A stretch of 9,617 nt of DNA, from contig JAGNNB010000085.1 of the NCBI GenBank assembly GCA_017990865.1, positions 1 through 9,617 of the forward strand, given 5' to 3'. Under the pieces are notes generated by a model. That model was not told where the DNA came from. It ran no database searches and saw only the letters and a program-made list of their open reading frames with translations. This document shows positions 5,786-9,617 of the stretch, in pieces. The first letter of the stretch is position 1. Each line of letters begins with the position of its first letter. The position numbers and the translations under genes are program-made. This DNA is from Lysobacteraceae bacterium. Lineage in GTDB: Bacteria > Pseudomonadota > Gammaproteobacteria > Xanthomonadales > Xanthomonadaceae.

Positions 5786-7233
5786 ACGGGCTCCAATTCG
5801 GTCTTCAAATCCCGCGCCCAGGCGTCGAGCGCGTCGAGCAGGCGTTGCGCGCGGCCATCGTCGGCATGCGCGGCGCGCAATTCGGCGATGTCCAGCCGGT
5901 AGCGCTCGAACGTGTACTCGGACAGGCCGCGATCTTCGCAGAGACGCTCGCGCCGATACGCACGCCAGCGCTCGGCTTCGCCTGAGTCCAAGCTGTCGGG
6001 CCAATTGCGCGCGCGGTAGCGGAAGAGCAACTCGCGCAGACGCGGGTCGTGCAAGCCGAAGTCCCCGCCCTCGCGCAAAACCTGTGGCGACGCGCTGCGA
6101 ACGTCGGGGAAACGCTTGCGGTCGGCGTCGGGCAGGAATCCGTCGTAGAGCGCGCCGTCGGCGTCCAGCGCCGCATGCGGCGGGCGCCCCGAGTACACGC
6201 GACGGATTTTCTCGGCGAGTGCGGGTCCCGCGTCGCGCAGGCGCTCTACGTGCGCTTGCACCCGTTCCGGGTCGATCCGCAAGCGCTGCAACTCCTCGCC
6301 GCGCACATGCGCCCATTCGACCAGGATCGGCGAACGATTGAGATGCACTTCCTTCAGCGGAATGCGCGCCACGCCCGGCGGCAGATCGGCGGCCGGCGTA
6401 TACAAACGGTCGAGGATGTCGTCGGCGTCGAGCGCCAACAACGCATCCGACGGTTCGTCCAGGTCGTAGACAACGATGCGATTGTCGATCGTCGGATGCC
6501 GCGCCAGCGGCGCCACCGCCGCCGCGCAGAAGCGACTGGCCGGAAACCGCTGCGAAATATGCAGCACCGGCGTCATCGCCACGGTATCGAGCAAACGCGC
6601 GGCATAACGCTTGTCGCGCAGGCGCAGTGCGTATTCCCAGAGTTTGGGCTGCGCGTGTTTCAGTTTACGGGCCAATCCGATCAAGGCGCGCACGTCGGAC
6701 AGCGCCTCGTGCGCGTCGCCGATGCGCACATCGTTGGCCTCCGCCAGATGTTCCAACTTGAACGAAGGCGATCCGTCCTCGCGCAGCGGCCAATGCAGGC
6801 CATCGGGACGCAGCGCGCAGGCCATGCGCATCACATCGAGCAGATCCCAGCGCGAGTTGCCGCCGCGCCATTCGCGTTCGTAGGGGTCGTAGAACTGGCG
6901 ATACAGGCCAAAGCGCACGAATTCGTCGTCGAAACGCAGCGAGTTGTATCCGAGCGAGCAGGTCTCCGGTACCGACATCGCCTCGAAGATGCGCGCGAAA
7001 GCGTCGGCTTCGTTCACGCCGTCGCGCAGCGCGCGCTGCGGCTCGATGCCGGTGATGAGCGTCGCGACGGGCGAGGGCAGCAGATCGTCGGCGGGACGCA
7101 CCAGAAAATCGTAGGGTTCTTCGATCGGATTCAGATCGACATCGGTACGGATCGCTGCGAACTGCGCGATGCGGCTGCGGCGCGGATCCGTGCCGAACGT
7201 TTCCAGATCGTAGAACAGGAACGACGCGGGCAT
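5782..7233 (-). CDS. sbcB: Exodeoxyribonuclease I (3'-5' ssDNA exonuclease)
   Basis: A 483-residue enzyme (E. coli ExoI has 475) that degrades single-stranded DNA from the 3' end in recombination and mismatch repair. The N-terminal DEDDh exonuclease domain is complete: Asp9 and Glu11 (YDLET), Asp102 (NSLRFDDEF), His175 and Asp180 (AHEALSD). Each is six positions before its E. coli equivalent (15, 17, 108, 181, 186). The region NSRWDLLDVMRMACALRP (126-143) and the GSPSFKLEHLAEAN block (154-167) are typical, as are the central SH3-like part and the helical C-terminal domain with YTFERYRLDI. The ATG at 7233 shares one base with the kmo stop (TGATG); GGAAG lies four bases upstream. The TGA overlaps the DUF2461 start. 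All catalytic residues are present, so the enzyme should be active. Confidence 0.96.
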   Translation of the reverse strand: MPASFLFYDLETFGTDPRRSRIAQFAAIRTDVDLNPIEEPYDFLVRPADDLLPSPVATLITGIEPQRALRDGVNEADAFARIFEAMSVPETCSLGYNSLRFDDEFVRFGLYRQFYDPYEREWRGGNSRWDLLDVMRMACALRPDGLHWPLREDGSPSFKLEHLAEANDVRIGDAHEALSDVRALIGLARKLKHAQPKLWEYALRLRDKRYAARLLDTVAMTPVLHISQRFPASRFCAAAVAPLARHPTIDNRIVVYDLDEPSDALLALDADDILDRLYTPAADLPPGVARIPLKEVHLNRSPILVEWAHVRGEELQRLRIDPERVQAHVERLRDAGPALAEKIRRVYSGRPPHAALDADGALYDGFLPDADRKRFPDVRSASPQVLREGGDFGLHDPRLRELLFRYRARNWPDSLDSGEAERWRAYRRERLCEDRGLSEYTFERYRLDIAELRAAHADDGRAQRLLDALDAWARDLKTELEPV

Positions 7234-8621
7234 CAGTCTTCCGCCGGCAATGGCGCGAGCCGGGCGCAGATTTCACGATCCAGCCACGCCCAATCGATGC
7301 CGTCGAGATCGCCACGCCCGGCGGTCGCTTCCACCAACAAGGCGCGCTGTACGCGCCCGCGTTCGTAGGCGACCGCGTAGGGCATGCGTCGGAACGAGAC
7401 CATCGCGTAGCGCGGCACGAAACGGTCCGGATAACGGTGCGCCAATTCGCGTTCGAGTTCGCGCTGCAGCAGGAAATCCTCGTCGTCGACGCGGTCGCTC
7501 ATCTCGCGATAATTTTCCAGCGCCATCTGCTGGATCGCGGCGGCATTCGGTCGACGCTCCGCTTCGAATGCGGCGAACGCGGTGTCGGTATCGGCGTCGC
7601 GGGCGAGATGGTCGGCCAAGGCCACGCAGTCTTCGAACGCGCAATTCATGCCCTGGCCGTGAAACGGCACCATCGCGTGCGCGGCGTCGCCGAGCAGCAC
7701 CGCGCGGCCGTCCAAACGCCAGCGATCCAGATACAGCGTCGCCAGCATCCCGGTCGGATTACGCTCGAAATCGCGCTGTAGATCGGGGATCAGCGGCAGG
7801 GCGTCGGCGAACGCGCGCTGGTACAGCGCATGCGCCGCGTCGCCGTCGCGCACCTGGGCGAAGCTCGGCGTCGAGCCGTCGTCCGGACCTTCGTTCGGCA
7901 GGAACAAGGTGACGGTGAACGTACGCTCGTCGTTGGGCAGCGCGATGCACATGTAATCGCCGCGCGGCCAGATGTGCAGGGCGTTGGGCTCGATCCGGAA
8001 ATCGCCGTGCTCGTTCGGCGGAATTTCCAGTTCCTTGTAGCTGTGCGGCATGACTTCGAGACGTTCGCCGAGATCGCCCGCCGCGTTCATCGCCGCGCGC
8101 AGATTGGAGCCGGCGCCGTCGCAGCCGATCAGCGCGTGGAAACGATGCGCGATATCTTCGTGTTCGCCGACGAAATGCGCGATGCGTGCGTCGAAGTCCA
8201 CGCGCTCCAAACGTCGGTCGAAATGCAGCACGGCGCCGGCGGCTTCGGCGGCGTTCAACAGCACGATATTCAGATCCGCGCGGCTGATCGACCAGATCAC
8301 CTCGCTATCGTCTTTGCCGTAGCGTTGCAGTTGCTGGCGGCCGTCGGCGAAATGCACCATGCGCCCGCGCATCATCACCGCTTGTTTCAGCACGTCGCGA
8401 TGGACGCCGGCCGCGCGCAATGCGTTCAAACCGCGCTCGGCCAAGGCCAGGTTGATCGAACGTCCGCCGGCGTAACCGTGAAGGCGCGGATCGCCGCGGC
8501 GTTCGAACAAGTCGACGCGCCAGCCGCGTTGCGCGAGCAGGGCCGCCAGCAGCGGCCCGGCGAGGCCCGCGCCGACGAGGGTGAGCGCCGGTTTCGATGT
8601 CGGAGTATCGGTCGTGTTCAT
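7233..8621 (-). CDS. kmo: Kynurenine 3-monooxygenase
   Basis: A 462-residue FAD-dependent hydroxylase converting L-kynurenine to 3-hydroxykynurenine with NADPH and O2. The FAD-binding features are all visible: GAGLAG (17-22) with Glu40 at the end of the second strand, the KMO-type GGRSINLALAERG (53-65), the GCDGAGS motif (167-173), and GDAAHAMVPFHGQGMNCAFEDC split as 312-322 and 323-333. HSYKELEIP (194-202) and the R-G-R-M block (86-89) with Tyr102 match the kynurenine-binding region of bacterial KMO; assigning single residues is inference. The ATG at 8621 fits the family N-terminus, has GAGG ten bases upstream, and overlaps the kynU stop as ATGA. The frame stays open to 9086, but that extension only shadows kynU. 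The C-terminus is soluble, without the membrane anchor of eukaryotic KMO. Its stop overlaps the sbcB start. Confidence 0.96.
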   Translation of the reverse strand: MNTTDTPTSKPALTLVGAGLAGPLLAALLAQRGWRVDLFERRGDPRLHGYAGGRSINLALAERGLNALRAAGVHRDVLKQAVMMRGRMVHFADGRQQLQRYGKDDSEVIWSISRADLNIVLLNAAEAAGAVLHFDRRLERVDFDARIAHFVGEHEDIAHRFHALIGCDGAGSNLRAAMNAAGDLGERLEVMPHSYKELEIPPNEHGDFRIEPNALHIWPRGDYMCIALPNDERTFTVTLFLPNEGPDDGSTPSFAQVRDGDAAHALYQRAFADALPLIPDLQRDFERNPTGMLATLYLDRWRLDGRAVLLGDAAHAMVPFHGQGMNCAFEDCVALADHLARDADTDTAFAAFEAERRPNAAAIQQMALENYREMSDRVDDEDFLLQRELERELAHRYPDRFVPRYAMVSFRRMPYAVAYERGRVQRALLVEATAGRGDLDGIDWAWLDREICARLAPLPAED

Positions 8622-9617
8622 GCGCGCCAGGCCTCGACGCCGCGCACGAAGCGCAGAACGTCGGCGTAAGTGTTGTACAGCGGGGCGGGGGAAATGCGGA
8701 TGGTGTCGGGCTCGCGCCAATCGCCGAGCACGCCCTGTGCGGCGAGAAATTCGAACAACGAACGCCCGGCATCGCGACCGCGCAAGCCGCGGCCCTGCAG
8801 CACGCGCAGAGAGAGCTGACAGCCTCGTTGCGCGGCGTCGGATGGCGTCACGATGCGCAGCGTGTCGGCGAGGCGCTCGCGAATCAGTATCTCGAGCGCG
8901 CCGGTGAGCCGTTCGGATTTCGCGCGCAACGCGGGCATGCCGGCTTGCGCGAAGACATCCAGCGACGCGCGTAGCGGCGCGAGACCGAGAATCGGCGGAT
9001 TGCTCAATTGCCAACCTTCCGCGCCGGGCGTGGGCACGAAGTCCGGCCCCATTTTGAATCGCGAGGCTTGATCGTGCCCCCACCAACCGGCGAAGCGCGG
9101 GCGATCGCTGCGCGCATGGCGCTCATGGACGAAACAACCGGCCACCGCGCCCGGCCCGGAATTCATGTATTTGTAGTGGCACCACACCGCGAAATCCGCG
9201 CCGCTGTCGTGCAAAGCCAACGGAAGATTGCCGACCGCGTGCGCCAGATCGAAACCGACGATCGCACCGGCGGCATGGCCGAGCCGTGCGATGTCTTTCA
9301 GATCGAACGCTTGCCCGGTGCGGTATTGCACGCCGGGCCAGAGAATCAGCGCGAGACGATGTCCGTGTTCGGCGATGGCGCGTTCGATCGCGCTCATGCT
9401 GAAGGTGCCGTCCTCGCGATCGGGTTCGAGTTCGATCAGGCAGCGCTCCGGCGACAGGCCGTGGAATGCCAATTGCGAGGCCATCGCATGTCGGTCCGAC
9501 GGAAACGCGCCGGCTTCCATCAGAATCGCGTTGCGCTGCGCATCCGGGCGGAAAAAACTCACCATCATCAGATGCAGATTGGCGGTGAGCGAATTCATCG
9601 CCACCACTTCCTCCGGT
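8618..9617 (-). CDS. kynU: Kynureninase (5' partial)
   Basis: A PLP enzyme of fold type I that cleaves 3-hydroxykynurenine to 3-hydroxyanthranilate and alanine. The frame is open to the window edge; about 332 C-terminal residues are visible and roughly 80-100 N-terminal ones are missing. The GTG/ATG codons near 9600-9607 are internal, because conserved sequence (PEEVVAMNSLTANLHLMM) runs across them. Landmarks in order are AFPSDRHA, GVQYRTGQ, the PLP-pyridine Asp in GFDLAHAVGN, the PLP-binding Lys in HYKYMNSGPG (codon 9170-9172), WWGHD and QLSNPPILGL. The sequence is of the eukaryote/Bacteroidetes-like form. It is the most upstream visible gene of the operon and overlaps kmo by four bases, which points to 3-hydroxykynurenine as the physiological substrate and to NAD synthesis through quinolinate. 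Confidence 0.95.
   Translation of the reverse strand, partial: PEEVVAMNSLTANLHLMMVSFFRPDAQRNAILMEAGAFPSDRHAMASQLAFHGLSPERCLIELEPDREDGTFSMSAIERAIAEHGHRLALILWPGVQYRTGQAFDLKDIARLGHAAGAIVGFDLAHAVGNLPLALHDSGADFAVWCHYKYMNSGPGAVAGCFVHERHARSDRPRFAGWWGHDQASRFKMGPDFVPTPGAEGWQLSNPPILGLAPLRASLDVFAQAGMPALRAKSERLTGALEILIRERLADTLRIVTPSDAAQRGCQLSLRVLQGRGLRGRDAGRSLFEFLAAQGVLGDWREPDTIRISPAPLYNTYADVLRFVRGVEAWRA

Noticed and set aside
6049..7368. Long open frame (439 codons) on the plus strand opposite sbcB
   Set aside because: It is antisense to a complete ExoI gene with all catalytic residues, has no recognisable motif, and is expected from the G/C third-position bias.
8622..9086. N-terminal extension of kmo to 9086
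   Set aside because: The extra residues are Arg-rich and out of frame over kynU; the KMO N-terminus and FAD motif fit the ATG at 8621.

Overview
The window looks like a chromosomal stretch of a high-GC gammaproteobacterium, most likely Lysobacteraceae/Xanthomonadaceae (Lysobacter- or Xanthomonas-like). The basis is the strong G/C bias at third codon positions, a secreted DUF4785 protein, and a kynurenine-type aerobic tryptophan route (kmo, kynU). Taxonomy is an inference from gene content; no rRNA or other marker is present. No insertion sequence, CRISPR array, tRNA or phage gene was seen.

Left part, plus strand (1-2521). It holds the C-terminal part of a B12-binding/radical SAM protein with a DUF4080-type tail (start lies outside the window), then a cytosolic 5'-nucleotidase of the cN-I-like family with HAD-type acidic motifs, then a small DUF4259 protein. 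A strong perfect hairpin at 2595-2618 lies between this block and the convergent minus-strand block and probably terminates transcription from both sides. Beside it is a short block of alternating palindromic arms (2646-2697).

Middle part, minus strand (2707-4744). A two-gene unit encodes a secreted alpha/beta-hydrolase (lipase/esterase-like, GTG start, signal peptide, six cysteines in the mature chain) followed 10 bases later by a secreted, cysteine-free DUF4785 protein. The hydrolase stop codon overlaps the Shine-Dalgarno sequence of the DUF4785 gene. Upstream is a gene-free stretch of about 350 bases with a plausible sigma-70-like promoter, a perfect 6+6 palindrome between and over its promoter elements, and further palindromes in the presumed leader.

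Right part, minus strand (5099-9617). A tightly packed operon runs kynU (5' end cut by the window edge), kmo, sbcB (exonuclease I), DUF2461. Every junction is a stop/start overlap (ATGA, TGATG, ATGA). KMO and kynureninase perform consecutive steps, L-kynurenine to 3-hydroxykynurenine to 3-hydroxyanthranilate plus alanine, which in bacteria with this route feeds quinolinate and de novo NAD synthesis. Exonuclease I and the DUF2461 protein have no obvious biochemical link to that pathway but appear translationally coupled to it.

Most of the window is ordinary chromosomal gene content. The points most worth a second look are the coupling of a DNA exonuclease and an uncharacterised DUF2461 protein to the kynurenine genes, the secreted hydrolase/DUF4785 pair with its candidate operator, and the alternating palindromic repeat.
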